Source of the DNA: an uncultured Pelagibacteraceae bacterium
GTDB lineage: Bacteria > Pseudomonadota > Alphaproteobacteria > Pelagibacterales > Pelagibacteraceae
Assembly (NCBI GenBank): GCA_902531175.1
Contig: CACADE010000006.1
Coordinates: 1 to 59,349, forward strand
DNA: 59,349 nucleotides
Direction of reading: 5' to 3'
In this document: positions 52,037-59,349 of the stretch, one piece after another
Position numbering within the stretch: the first letter of the stretch is position 1
How the letters are laid out: each line of letters begins with the position of its first letter
Program-made: the position numbers and the translations under genes
Notes under the pieces: generated by a model
Database searches by the model: none
What the model was told of the DNA's origin: nothing
What the model saw: the letters and a program-made list of their open reading frames with translations, nothing else

Positions 52037-53164
52037 ATGAATAAAATTAAAACCACACATGTTGGAAGTCTGCCAAGATCAAAAAAGCTATCTGAGATAC
52101 TATTTAAAAAAGATAAAAATGAATTATTTGATCAAGGAGAACTTGATAAGATAGTTGAAGAAGATGTAAACAAAATTGTAAAAAAACAAATTGATATCGG
52201 AATTGACATTATAAGTGATGGTGAAATGTCAAAAATAAGCTACGCTACCTACGTCAAGGATCGTTTACATGGCTTTAGCGGTGAAAGCGAAAGAAGAGCT
52301 CCTAAAGACTTGGATGATTTTCCATCATATAAAGAAAAAATTGCAAAATCAGGGGGTACGCCTACTTATACAAGACCATGTTGTACTGCTGATTTAAAAA
52401 TCAAAGATACTGAGTCTCTTACTAAAGATATCAGTAATTTAAAATCAGCGTTAAAAAAAAATAACCATCCTCAAGGATTTATTAACTCTGCTTCACCAGG
52501 AGTAATTTCAAATTTCCTTCCAAACAAATTCTATAAAAATGATGATGATTATTTAGAGGCATTATCAAAAATGATGAAAACTGAATACGATGAAATAACA
52601 AAGAATGATTTATTATTGCAAATTGATTGCCCAGATCTTGCACTAGCAAGACATATGACTTTTAAAAATGTATCAGATGAAGAATTTTTGGTTAGAGCTG
52701 AAAAACAAATCGAATGTCTTAATGAAGCAACCAAAGATATAGATGCCTCTAAGTTGAGAATGCATATCTGCTGGGGAAATTATGAAGGACCACATCTTCA
52801 CGATATTGAATTAGAAAAAATATTACCTATTGCTTTAAAAGCAAATATCCAAACTTATTTAATTGAAGCCTCGAACCCAAGACATGCTCATGAATGGCAG
52901 GTTTTTGAGAATATTAAACTTCCTAATGATAAAGTAATAGTTCCTGGTGTAATAGACTCAACCTCAAACTTCATAGAGCATGAAGAGTTAGTAAAAAATA
53001 GAATAATTCAGTATTCAAAAGTAATTGATAAAGATCAATTGATGGCTGGAAGTGATTGTGGATTTAGTACTTTTGCAGGCTTTGGAAATGTTGATGAAAA
53101 TATTGTTTACAAGAAATTTGAATCTTTGGTCGCAGGTGCAGAGCTTGCGTCAAATGCGATTTAA
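52037..53164 (+). CDS. MetE C-terminal-like (UROD/MetE superfamily) protein
   Basis: A 375-residue barrel like the catalytic half of cobalamin-independent methionine synthase. It begins IKTTHVGSLPRSKKL (substrate loop) and has the zinc motif MHICWGNYEGPHLH (His-x-Cys, about 240) and the C-terminal Cys in GSDCGFSTFAGFG. It is far shorter than full MetE (about 750). Such stand-alone proteins often move methyl groups between thiols or demethylate unknown substrates. I use ATG 52037 (MNKIKTT) rather than a frame starting inside the preceding gene. Its place among cupin and SnoaL genes suggests a catabolic role. Confidence 0.78.
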   Translation: MNKIKTTHVGSLPRSKKLSEILFKKDKNELFDQGELDKIVEEDVNKIVKKQIDIGIDIISDGEMSKISYATYVKDRLHGFSGESERRAPKDLDDFPSYKEKIAKSGGTPTYTRPCCTADLKIKDTESLTKDISNLKSALKKNNHPQGFINSASPGVISNFLPNKFYKNDDDYLEALSKMMKTEYDEITKNDLLLQIDCPDLALARHMTFKNVSDEEFLVRAEKQIECLNEATKDIDASKLRMHICWGNYEGPHLHDIELEKILPIALKANIQTYLIEASNPRHAHEWQVFENIKLPNDKVIVPGVIDSTSNFIEHEELVKNRIIQYSKVIDKDQLMAGSDCGFSTFAGFGNVDENIVYKKFESLVAGAELASNAI

Positions 53165-53177
53165 AAAATACTTTTAA

Positions 53178-53191
53178 ATTCCCTAGGGAAT
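53178..53191. promoter_or_regulatory. 14-base perfect palindrome before the ABC importer genes
   Basis: ATTCCCTAGGGAAT (53178-53191) is a perfect palindrome 46 bases before the binding-protein ATG at 53238 and 13 bases after the MetE-like stop. It is GC-rich for this DNA. It could be an operator for the transport genes or a small terminator stem with no loop; the operator reading fits better. Confidence 0.5.
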
Positions 53192-53237
53192 ATATATCCT
53201 TTCATTCATAAATTTAAATTTAATGAGGGAAACAAAT

Positions 53238-54458
53238 ATGAAAAAAATATTAATATCTTTATTGTTTCTTCTTTTTGGAACTTCTGCTTATGCAGATTGT
53301 AACATTAAGAGTGGATCAATAAATATTTTAGCTAATGATTTTCCAGCTTTAAGAACTTTCGTGGAAACTGCTAAAGGATGTAAAGGAAGTGCAGATTTTA
53401 AAGTCACACACTCATCTGAGCACAATAAAATTGCTGTACCAGCTCTAACTGCAAATCCATCAGAGTTTTCTGCAAGAATTGCAGCAAATAGCTCTATAGT
53501 TCCTTTGATGAACCAAGACTTAATTAGACCACTTGATGATCTTGTCAAGAAATATGGAAAAGGAATACAAGACTCTCAATTGATAACAATTGATGGAAAA
53601 ATAATGGCAGTTGCTTTTATGGCAAACACTCAGCACTTATATTACAGAGAAGATGTTTTAAAAGAATTGGGTATAGCTGTTCCTAAAACATATGAGGAAG
53701 TAGTTGCGGCATCAGAAAAAATAAGAGCTTCTGGTAAAATGCAATATCCTTACGCAGCAGCATACAAAGCTGGTTGGAATTTAGCAGAAGAATTCGTTAA
53801 CATGTACATTGGACATGGAGGAGAATTCTTTAAGGCAGGAACTGCTCAGCCAAGCATTAACAATGCAAAAGGCGTAGCAACATTAAATATGCTAAAAAAA
53901 TTAGCAGGTTTAAGTAACCCAGATTATTTAACTCACGATAGTGAAGCTATTAAAGTTGAATGGGAATCTGGAAATGTTGCATTAATGACTCTTTGGGCAT
54001 CAAGATCAGGAACATTGCTTGATGATGATGGTGATGCAAAAATTACAGCTGCAACTAAATTAACTGGACCAGCAACAGTTGCTGGAGGAAACATACCAGC
54101 GGCGACTTTATGGTGGGACGGTTTCACATTAGCAAAAAATAGATCTGACGCTGATGCTGAAGCAACATTTAGAGCTTTGGCACACGCAGCTGCTAACAAA
54201 AAGATGGTTGCAGATGCAGCGGATCAAGCTGTTTGGTTAATTGAAGGTTTCAAGCCTGGACCAAAATCAATTGGAGTTATCGAAGCTGTTAAAATGAAAG
54301 CTAAACCATATCCAATGTTACCACAAATGGGTTTAATGCATGGTGCATTAGGAAGTGAGATTGTTGAATTTTTACAAGGTAAAGAGTCAGCAGAACAAGC
54401 TTTAAAAGATGTGGAAGCAGCTTACATGAGTAAAGCAAAAGAACAAGGCTTTCTATAA
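53238..54458 (+). CDS. ABC sugar-type solute-binding protein (family 1)
   Basis: A 406-residue periplasmic protein. The signal peptide is residues 1-19 (ILISLLFLLFGTSAYADCN, cleavage after AYA). The body matches the UgpB/MalE-like family: LTANPSEFSARIAANSSIVPLM, LYYREDVLKELGIAVPKTYE and MTLWASRSGTLLDDD. I take ATG 53238. The GAGGGA Shine-Dalgarno lies eight bases ahead of it and would fall inside the longer version from 53223. The signal peptide is followed by a mature-domain Cys (DCNIKSGS). The cargo could be a sugar, polyol or related compound. Confidence 0.85.
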   Translation: MKKILISLLFLLFGTSAYADCNIKSGSINILANDFPALRTFVETAKGCKGSADFKVTHSSEHNKIAVPALTANPSEFSARIAANSSIVPLMNQDLIRPLDDLVKKYGKGIQDSQLITIDGKIMAVAFMANTQHLYYREDVLKELGIAVPKTYEEVVAASEKIRASGKMQYPYAAAYKAGWNLAEEFVNMYIGHGGEFFKAGTAQPSINNAKGVATLNMLKKLAGLSNPDYLTHDSEAIKVEWESGNVALMTLWASRSGTLLDDDGDAKITAATKLTGPATVAGGNIPAATLWWDGFTLAKNRSDADAEATFRALAHAAANKKMVADAADQAVWLIEGFKPGPKSIGVIEAVKMKAKPYPMLPQMGLMHGALGSEIVEFLQGKESAEQALKDVEAAYMSKAKEQGFL

Positions 54459-54470
54459 TCTATAAATTTT

Positions 54471-54494
54471 AAGTGGGGATGAAAATCCCCACTT
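54471..54494 (+). terminator. attenuator hairpin between binding protein and permease genes
   Basis: A perfect 10-base inverted repeat, AAGTGGGGAT (54471-54480) and ATCCCCACTT (54485-54494), around GAAA, 12 bases after the binding-protein stop. TT precedes the next gene start. It likely reduces permease expression relative to the binding protein or protects the upstream mRNA end. Confidence 0.72.
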
Positions 54495-54503
54495 ATTACA
54501 TTA

Positions 54504-55532
54504 ATGCCTAACAAAACTTTTTTTTGGTTTTTCTTGCCAACTGGATTGGCAATGATTTTATTTATAGGTCTTCCTATTATTTCAACAGGGATACAATCAT
54601 TTTATGCGCAGCACGACCAAGTTGTTAAGGAAGTAAAAAAATGTGATCCTTTTGGATGTACAGTTTCTATAGTTGTTGACCAAGAAAAAACCTCTAAAAT
54701 TCGAGAAGAAAAGCCTTTAGGAAAATTCAATGGATTTGGGACTTATGTAGATAGAAATCATCTTGCAATAGAAGAAATTGGAAAATTTTGGAATGAAACA
54801 AATACTTTTGGGGAATTTGTAGATCAAGTTACCAACCTACCCTTTTACAAGGCTCTAATTTTTACTTTAACCTATTGCTTGTTTGTAACGCCTAACGTCT
54901 TACTTTTAGGTTTTATAATTGCTTTAAGTCTTAATGCAGTAACTAGAAGAATTAGAGGACCACTAATATTTGGAACCATATTGCCGATGATTGTTACTCC
55001 ATTGGTAGGTTCTTTAGTTTTATTTTGGATGATAGATGCAGAAGGAATTATTGGAGCGAATTTGCAAATGTTAATGGATGACCCTTATTTATCCTTAAAA
55101 TCCTCAAAAACTCTTACTTGGATAACTATAATAATTTATGGAATTTGGCACCATTCACCATTTGCTTTTGTAGTATTTTATGCAGCTTTACAAACTGTTC
55201 CTCAAGAACCTGTTGAGGCAGCTATTATTGATGGAGCATCAAGATGGCAGAGAGTAAGACATATTGTTTTACCTCATATTTATCCTGTAGTTACATTTGT
55301 TGCTCTCATATCCTTGATGGATAATTTTAGAGTTTTTGAGCCTATAATTGGTTTTAGTGCTGAAGGAAGTGCTCAATCTTTATCTTGGTTAATTTATGAT
55401 AACCTCGTTAATGAGGAAGTAATATTATTTGGTTCGGCCGCAGCCACCTCAATGATGACGATTGTTGGGATAGCCATACTTTTAGCACCAGTTTTAATAA
55501 GAACATGGAAGGAATTTAGGACAGCGAGATAA
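54504..55532 (+). CDS. ABC importer permease 1 (MalF/UgpA type)
   Basis: A 342-residue permease with six helices. The first helix (FFWFFLPTGLAMILFIGLPIIS) is followed by an unusually long periplasmic segment of about 85 residues (KKCDPFGCTVSIVVDQEKTS, two Cys) before helix 2. The EAA loop is EAAIIDGASRWQRVRHIVLP (about 236-255). It makes a heterodimer with the permease encoded next, which starts directly after its stop. Confidence 0.88.
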   Translation: MPNKTFFWFFLPTGLAMILFIGLPIISTGIQSFYAQHDQVVKEVKKCDPFGCTVSIVVDQEKTSKIREEKPLGKFNGFGTYVDRNHLAIEEIGKFWNETNTFGEFVDQVTNLPFYKALIFTLTYCLFVTPNVLLLGFIIALSLNAVTRRIRGPLIFGTILPMIVTPLVGSLVLFWMIDAEGIIGANLQMLMDDPYLSLKSSKTLTWITIIIYGIWHHSPFAFVVFYAALQTVPQEPVEAAIIDGASRWQRVRHIVLPHIYPVVTFVALISLMDNFRVFEPIIGFSAEGSAQSLSWLIYDNLVNEEVILFGSAAATSMMTIVGIAILLAPVLIRTWKEFRTAR

Positions 55533-56414
55533 ATGGAATACGGACTTGATAAAAGATCAAATGCTTTAAAAATTTTTAATACAACCTTTATAATAGTTTG
55601 GCTTTTGGTTGCATGCTTTCCCTTTATTTGGACTTTCTGGGGGTCATTTAAAGTAAGAGCTGATTTTTTTTCAAGAGCCGACTGGTGGTATGCTATTACG
55701 GCATTCAATACGTTGTTAGAAACTGGAGGAAAGTTTACAACAGATGCTTATAGTCAAGCATGGACTGAAGGAGAGTTTTGGAAAGCATCTAGGAATACAG
55801 TTATAGTTACATTTTTTGTTGTAACCATTTCATTGTTCCTCGGGACCTTAGGAGCTTATGCTTTATCCAGATCAACAAGAAATTATGCATTTTGGATTTT
55901 AATTGCGGCATTAATTTTTAGAGCAATGCCACACATTACTCTAGTCTCTGGTTATTTATTTCCCTTTTTTCAATTACAAATTTGGGGAATACTACCTACG
56001 ACCATCGTTGTTCTTGTTGCGATAAATCAACCATTTACTTTATGGTTATTGTATTCATTTTTTAAAACTGTTCCTAAAGAACTTGATGAAAGTGCTTTAA
56101 TTGATGGCTGTTCTTATTTTCAAGCATTTAGACATATCATTATGCCAGTTATGTGGCCTGGAGTAATAACAGCTGGATTATTTAGTTTAATGCTTGCGTA
56201 TAACGATTTTACTGTGACTGCTCTTTTATTGAATCAGGAAAATCATACTATGGTTCCTAAAATACAAAGTTATCTTGGAACAAATCAACATGAAGGTAAT
56301 TTGATGTGGGCTGTTTCAGCAGTTGTTTCAGCTACTGCTCCTTTATTTATGTTAGTTATGTTTTTCCAAAGACAAGTAATCAGTGGATTAACAGCTGGTG
56401 CTGTGAAGGGATAA
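55533..56414 (+). CDS. ABC importer permease 2 (MalG/UgpE type)
   Basis: A 293-residue permease with six helices. The EAA loop reads DESALIDGCSYFQAFRHIIMP (about 186-206), and the C-terminal end FQRQVISGLTAGAVKG is typical of MalG-like proteins. There is no ATPase gene next to this operon; a shared ATPase elsewhere or the one at 39046 would be needed. The stop overlaps the HAD-like gene start by one base. Confidence 0.88.
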   Translation: MEYGLDKRSNALKIFNTTFIIVWLLVACFPFIWTFWGSFKVRADFFSRADWWYAITAFNTLLETGGKFTTDAYSQAWTEGEFWKASRNTVIVTFFVVTISLFLGTLGAYALSRSTRNYAFWILIAALIFRAMPHITLVSGYLFPFFQLQIWGILPTTIVVLVAINQPFTLWLLYSFFKTVPKELDESALIDGCSYFQAFRHIIMPVMWPGVITAGLFSLMLAYNDFTVTALLLNQENHTMVPKIQSYLGTNQHEGNLMWAVSAVVSATAPLFMLVMFFQRQVISGLTAGAVKG

Positions 56415-57073
56415 TGAATTACAAAGCTGTTTTATTTGGTTCTATTGGAACTTTAGCTGAGACATCAGATCTTCAAAGAGATGCATTTAATCAAGCTTTT
56501 AAAATAAGTGGATTAGACTGGTTTTGGGATGAAGATATATACAGAAAACTATTGTCAAAATCAGGTGGAACTACGAGAATCAATGATTACGCAAAAGATA
56601 CTAGTGTAGAAATAGACGGAAAAAAAATAAGAAATTTAAAAACCAAAATTTTTAATGAATATTTAAACAAACACAAAGTTGAGCCTAGAGACGGTGTAAA
56701 AGAAATAATTCAATTTTGCAAAAAGAACAAAATAAAAATTGGGCTTGCTAGCTCAACAACGAGTAACAATATCAATTCTATTTTTAACTCGTTAAGAGGA
56801 AGAATTGAAAAAAAAGATTTTGATTTTATCGGCAATAATGAATTCATATTAAGAGAAAAACCATATCCCGATATTTATAATTATGCTTTAAAATACTTGA
56901 ATATTAACTCAGACGAATGTGTGGCAATTGAAGATACAGAAGAAAGTTTAAATTCTGCTTTAAGTGCAGACATAAAATGTGTTGCATTTCCTGGAAAATA
57001 TCACACTCAATACGGATTTGATGGGAACCATTTAAAGGTTAATAAATTATCAAAAAAAATCTTTAATAAATAA
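56414..57073 (+). CDS. HAD-fold protein (CbbY/beta-phosphoglucomutase-like) lacking both motif I aspartates
   Basis: A 219-residue CbbY-type HAD protein. AFNQAFKISGLDWFWDEDIYRK and GGTTRINDYAK match the CbbY cap, GLASSTTSNNINSI is motif II, REKPYPDIYNYAL is motif III, and CVAIEDTEESLNSA is motif IV. Motif I should read F-D-x-D-G-T, but residues 8-13 are FGSIGT. The nucleophile Asp is Gly9 and the general acid Asp is Ile11. Without them phosphoryl transfer should not work, so it may bind a ligand or act as a regulator. The start ATG overlaps the permease stop by one base, linking it to the importer. Confidence 0.82.
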   Translation: MNYKAVLFGSIGTLAETSDLQRDAFNQAFKISGLDWFWDEDIYRKLLSKSGGTTRINDYAKDTSVEIDGKKIRNLKTKIFNEYLNKHKVEPRDGVKEIIQFCKKNKIKIGLASSTTSNNINSIFNSLRGRIEKKDFDFIGNNEFILREKPYPDIYNYALKYLNINSDECVAIEDTEESLNSALSADIKCVAFPGKYHTQYGFDGNHLKVNKLSKKIFNK

Positions 57074-57677
57074 TATCTCTAATAATGTAAAAAACTATAC
57101 CTGACATAAATATTATAATAAAAATATTTATGTATTTCCAAAAACTTCTATTATTTAATTTGTTTGAGAAAATCTTAGATAAGTATCCTAAAGAAAAGAA
57201 AAATAAAAAAGAAGCTATAGAAGCACCTATTCCAAAGTAAAATTTGTTTTCAATATTAAAGGATTTTGAGAAATTTCCTAAAAAAAATACTGTATCAGAA
57301 TATACGTGAGGATTTAAATATGTAAAACCTAAGGTCTTAATAAGGATATTAAATGAGCTCTGTGCTATGACATTATTTTTAAATTCTAAAGATCTAAATT
57401 TAAATATTTCTTTAATTTTTCCATAAATAAAAAAAGATAAAAAAATAATTAAAAGGATATTTAAAATCAGCTCCACTACATTATTAAAATAATTAGAAAA
57501 ATAATTAAATAAAAAGATACCTAAGAAAATTAAAATCAAATCAGATAACGCACAGACTAAGCAAACTAAAAATATATATTGTTTCTTTAGTCCTTGCTCT
57601 ATTACAAAAACATTTTGAGGTCCTATTGCAAAAATTAATGTTAAGCCCGTCAAAAAACCTAAAAAAAGGAAAGACAT
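57063..57677 (-). CDS. LysE/ArgO-type amino acid exporter
   Basis: A six-helix exporter of 204 residues. It starts SFLFLGFLTGLTLIFAIGPQ (the family's GPQN helix), continues NVFVIEQGLKKQ, and has TLGFTYLNPHVYSDTVFFLG (conserved LNPHVY) near 115-134. This is the LysE/ArgO branch (basic amino acid export) rather than RhtB. It overlaps the end of the convergent HAD-like gene by 11 bases. Confidence 0.88.
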   Translation of the reverse strand: MSFLFLGFLTGLTLIFAIGPQNVFVIEQGLKKQYIFLVCLVCALSDLILIFLGIFLFNYFSNYFNNVVELILNILLIIFLSFFIYGKIKEIFKFRSLEFKNNVIAQSSFNILIKTLGFTYLNPHVYSDTVFFLGNFSKSFNIENKFYFGIGASIASFLFFFSLGYLSKIFSNKLNNRSFWKYINIFIIIFMSGIVFYIIRDIIY

Positions 57678-57679
57678 GT

Positions 57680-58849
57680 TTAAGAAACTGATTTTTTATC
57701 AGCAACAAAACTTACTAAAATAATTAATATTAAAAAAGGTATACAAATAATATTCATCATTTTCCATCCAATAGAATTTAGTAAAATTCCAGCAGATAAA
57801 CTGGCCAAAGCCATAGTTGAAAAAACAATTAAATCATTTATCCCTTGTACTTTAAATTTTTCTTCTTTGTTATAAGTCAAAACTACTAAGCTGGTACCTG
57901 ATATAAACAAAAAATTCCAACCGAGACCTAGAAAAATTAATGAGAGCATATAATTAAGATATGTCTGTTCAAATAAACTTAAAAGAACTGTAATAAAAAA
58001 AAATAAAACTCCACCATAAATTATTGCACTGTGTCCATATTTTTTTATTAAATTACCCGTTATTAACGACGGTAAAAACATTGCAACTACATGAAATTGT
58101 AATACTAACCCAGTTTCTTTTAAGCTCATATTTTCCATAACATGCATACTTAAAGGTGTTGCTGTCATTAAAAATGACATTACTGCATAAGCAAAAGCAG
58201 CTGCGGTAATTGCTTGTAAAAATCTTGGTTGTAATACTATAGATTTTAGATTTCTTACATTTCCTTCCATTAGACTATCCTCCTGAACATTTTCTACATT
58301 TTTAAAAAAAAATAAAAAAACTCCAGGCATAAAAGATAGGAAAGATAGCAAAAGATAAGAGCCAACATACAATTGATCTTGAATTAAATCTTTAGTGTAA
58401 TTTGCAAGAGTTATACCTAAAAATGCAGAAACAATTCCTGCTAACAAGAGAGTAGAAACTGCTTTTGGTATTTTGTCTTTTTCAACACTTTCAGCTGCTG
58501 CAAATCTATATTGATGATTAAATGCAGCGCCCATTCCAAGAATTAAGCAAGATAGACAAAATAAATTAAAACTTTTCTGACTAATTGCAAAAGCAGCAAG
58601 TAGTCCTGAACAAGAACTTCCGATAGCCGCAAAGACAAAACCATTTCTTCTTCCAATTTTACTCATAATATTTGCCGCTAAAACAGTAAAGCTTGCTGTT
58701 CCAACTACGAATAAAGCGGTTGGTAAGGTTGATAAAGATTGATTTGAGCTAATTTGAGAACCAACTATTCCGCTAAGAAATACTGTTATTGTTGCTGTGG
58801 TAAAACCAAATATCTGACTTAACGTAAGTAATGATAAATTTCTGTTCAT
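57680..58849 (-). CDS. MFS transporter
   Basis: A 12-helix major facilitator carrier of 389 residues. It has the loop 2-3 region NIMSKIGRRNGFVFAAIGSS (about 60-79), close to the G-x-x-x-D/R-R-G-R-R motif, and LGMGAAFNHQYRFAAAESVEKDK near 113. The second half repeats it as NLIKKYGHSAIIYGG (about 264-278). The substrate cannot be inferred. It is co-transcribed with the LysE-like gene, two bases apart. Confidence 0.82.
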   Translation of the reverse strand: MNRNLSLLTLSQIFGFTTATITVFLSGIVGSQISSNQSLSTLPTALFVVGTASFTVLAANIMSKIGRRNGFVFAAIGSSCSGLLAAFAISQKSFNLFCLSCLILGMGAAFNHQYRFAAAESVEKDKIPKAVSTLLLAGIVSAFLGITLANYTKDLIQDQLYVGSYLLLSFLSFMPGVFLFFFKNVENVQEDSLMEGNVRNLKSIVLQPRFLQAITAAAFAYAVMSFLMTATPLSMHVMENMSLKETGLVLQFHVVAMFLPSLITGNLIKKYGHSAIIYGGVLFFFITVLLSLFEQTYLNYMLSLIFLGLGWNFLFISGTSLVVLTYNKEEKFKVQGINDLIVFSTMALASLSAGILLNSIGWKMMNIICIPFLILIILVSFVADKKSVS

Positions 58850-58932
58850 ATTTAGCGATAATATATTTCTGCTGTTATTTAAATATCTATATAGATGTTT
58901 TGAATTTTAATATAGAAGATATTATTTAAATT

Positions 58933-59349
58933 ATGATTGGAATATTAGGTGGCATGGGAACTCAAGCAGGCTTAGACTTTTGCGATAAGCTTGCAAAATT
59001 AAACAGGGGAAAATTAGATCAAAAATATCCGATGTTTGTCCTCTATAATAAATCAAATACACCACGAAGAGCAGAGAATTTAAAGCAATACAAAAATGTT
59101 TTAAAAGAATTAATTGCTGGTTGTCGAATGCTTGAAAAAAATAAATGCAAGTTTATTGTAATGCCATGTAACACAGCACATTATTGGCATGAAGATATTC
59201 AAAAAAAAATATCTGTACCATTTCTTAGTATGCCAAAAGAAGTATATTTAAACACACAAAAAAGATTTAAAAAAGATTCAACTATAGGATTGTTATGTAC
59301 TGAGGCTACTTTGGACACAAAAATCTACCATAAGTATTTTGAAAAAAAT
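58933..59349 (+). CDS. aspartate/glutamate racemase family protein (C-terminus off window)
   Basis: 139 codons are present and the gene runs off the right edge. It begins MIGILGGMGTQAGLDFCDKL, matching RacX/YgeA-type amino acid racemases. The first catalytic Cys is in VMPCNTAHYWHED (about 74-86); the second Cys may be that in GLLCTEATLDT (about 119-129), the usual LLGT-C/A-T region. It probably interconverts L- and D-Asp or related amino acids. It is divergent from the MFS gene. Confidence 0.83.
   Translation, partial: MIGILGGMGTQAGLDFCDKLAKLNRGKLDQKYPMFVLYNKSNTPRRAENLKQYKNVLKELIAGCRMLEKNKCKFIVMPCNTAHYWHEDIQKKISVPFLSMPKEVYLNTQKRFKKDSTIGLLCTEATLDTKIYHKYFEKN

Noticed and set aside
1..59349. 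tRNA genes, rRNA genes, CRISPR arrays, IS elements or prophage genes
   Set aside because: No cloverleaf-like sequences, rRNA signatures, regularly spaced repeats, transposase or integrase motifs were recognised in any gap or coding region.

Overview
The window looks like a piece of a SAR11 (Candidatus Pelagibacter, Pelagibacterales) chromosome. The DNA is very AT-rich, genes are packed with 1-50 base gaps or short overlaps, and proteins are rich in Lys, Ile and Asn. The gene set is also typical of SAR11: xsc, suyAB, aprABM, tauABC, a TPP-riboswitch-controlled thiV, amt, and several ABC importers with few regulators. I see no rRNA or tRNA genes, IS elements, phage genes or CRISPR arrays.

Layout. 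1-3.4 kb: a partial cyclic-nucleotide-binding-fold protein, a photolyase, a small hypothetical, and a 348-base gap full of inverted repeats. 3.4-12.9 kb: an aminotransferase and the first sulfonate block, with xsc divergent from suyAB, a TauE-type sulfite exporter, and aprA/aprB/aprM. 13-18.3 kb: a HIT protein, the pabC-like/pabA/pabB set, an MFS carrier and a MetC-like lyase in one minus-strand run. 18.4-25.7 kb: a tiny very basic protein, mnmA, a DUF3553 protein, a cysQ-like phosphatase, recX, an ABA4-like membrane protein, a rhodanese, a PrxQ peroxiredoxin, amt, HU and rseP. 25.7-32.5 kb: thiV with its riboswitch, a TSUP exporter, two tiny membrane proteins, an ABC-2 exporter, and a small redox cluster (DUF4396, two c-type cytochromes, cytochrome b561, a CxxC thiol protein). 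32.6-39 kb: ald, a taurine/omega-amino-acid:pyruvate aminotransferase, and tauABC with an extended TauC. 39-49 kb: an AfuABC/FbpABC-type importer, a ComC/malate-dehydrogenase-like enzyme, a duplicated winged-helix regulator, a bile-acid-symporter-family carrier, a Pta-like enzyme and an HpsN-like dehydrogenase. 49-57 kb: a cluster I cannot assign to a known pathway (two tandem SnoaL-like proteins, a cupin, a MetE-like protein, an ABC importer without an ATPase, and a HAD protein lacking both motif I aspartates). 57-59.3 kb: a LysE exporter, an MFS carrier and a partial Asp/Glu-racemase-like gene.

How it fits together (inference from known families). Taurine enters by TauABC and is transaminated to sulfoacetaldehyde, with Ald recycling alanine. 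Xsc then yields acetyl phosphate and sulfite, and Pta makes acetyl-CoA. Dihydroxypropanesulfonate would go through HpsN to sulfolactate, which SuyAB splits to pyruvate and sulfite. Sulfite is either oxidised by AprABM or exported by TauE-type carriers. These sulfonate steps are scattered over about 45 kb rather than forming one operon. The least explained parts are the 49-57 kb locus, the duplicated regulator with its repeated operator, the 27-residue basic protein, the 3.0-3.36 kb structured gap, and the b561/cytochrome/DUF4396 cluster.
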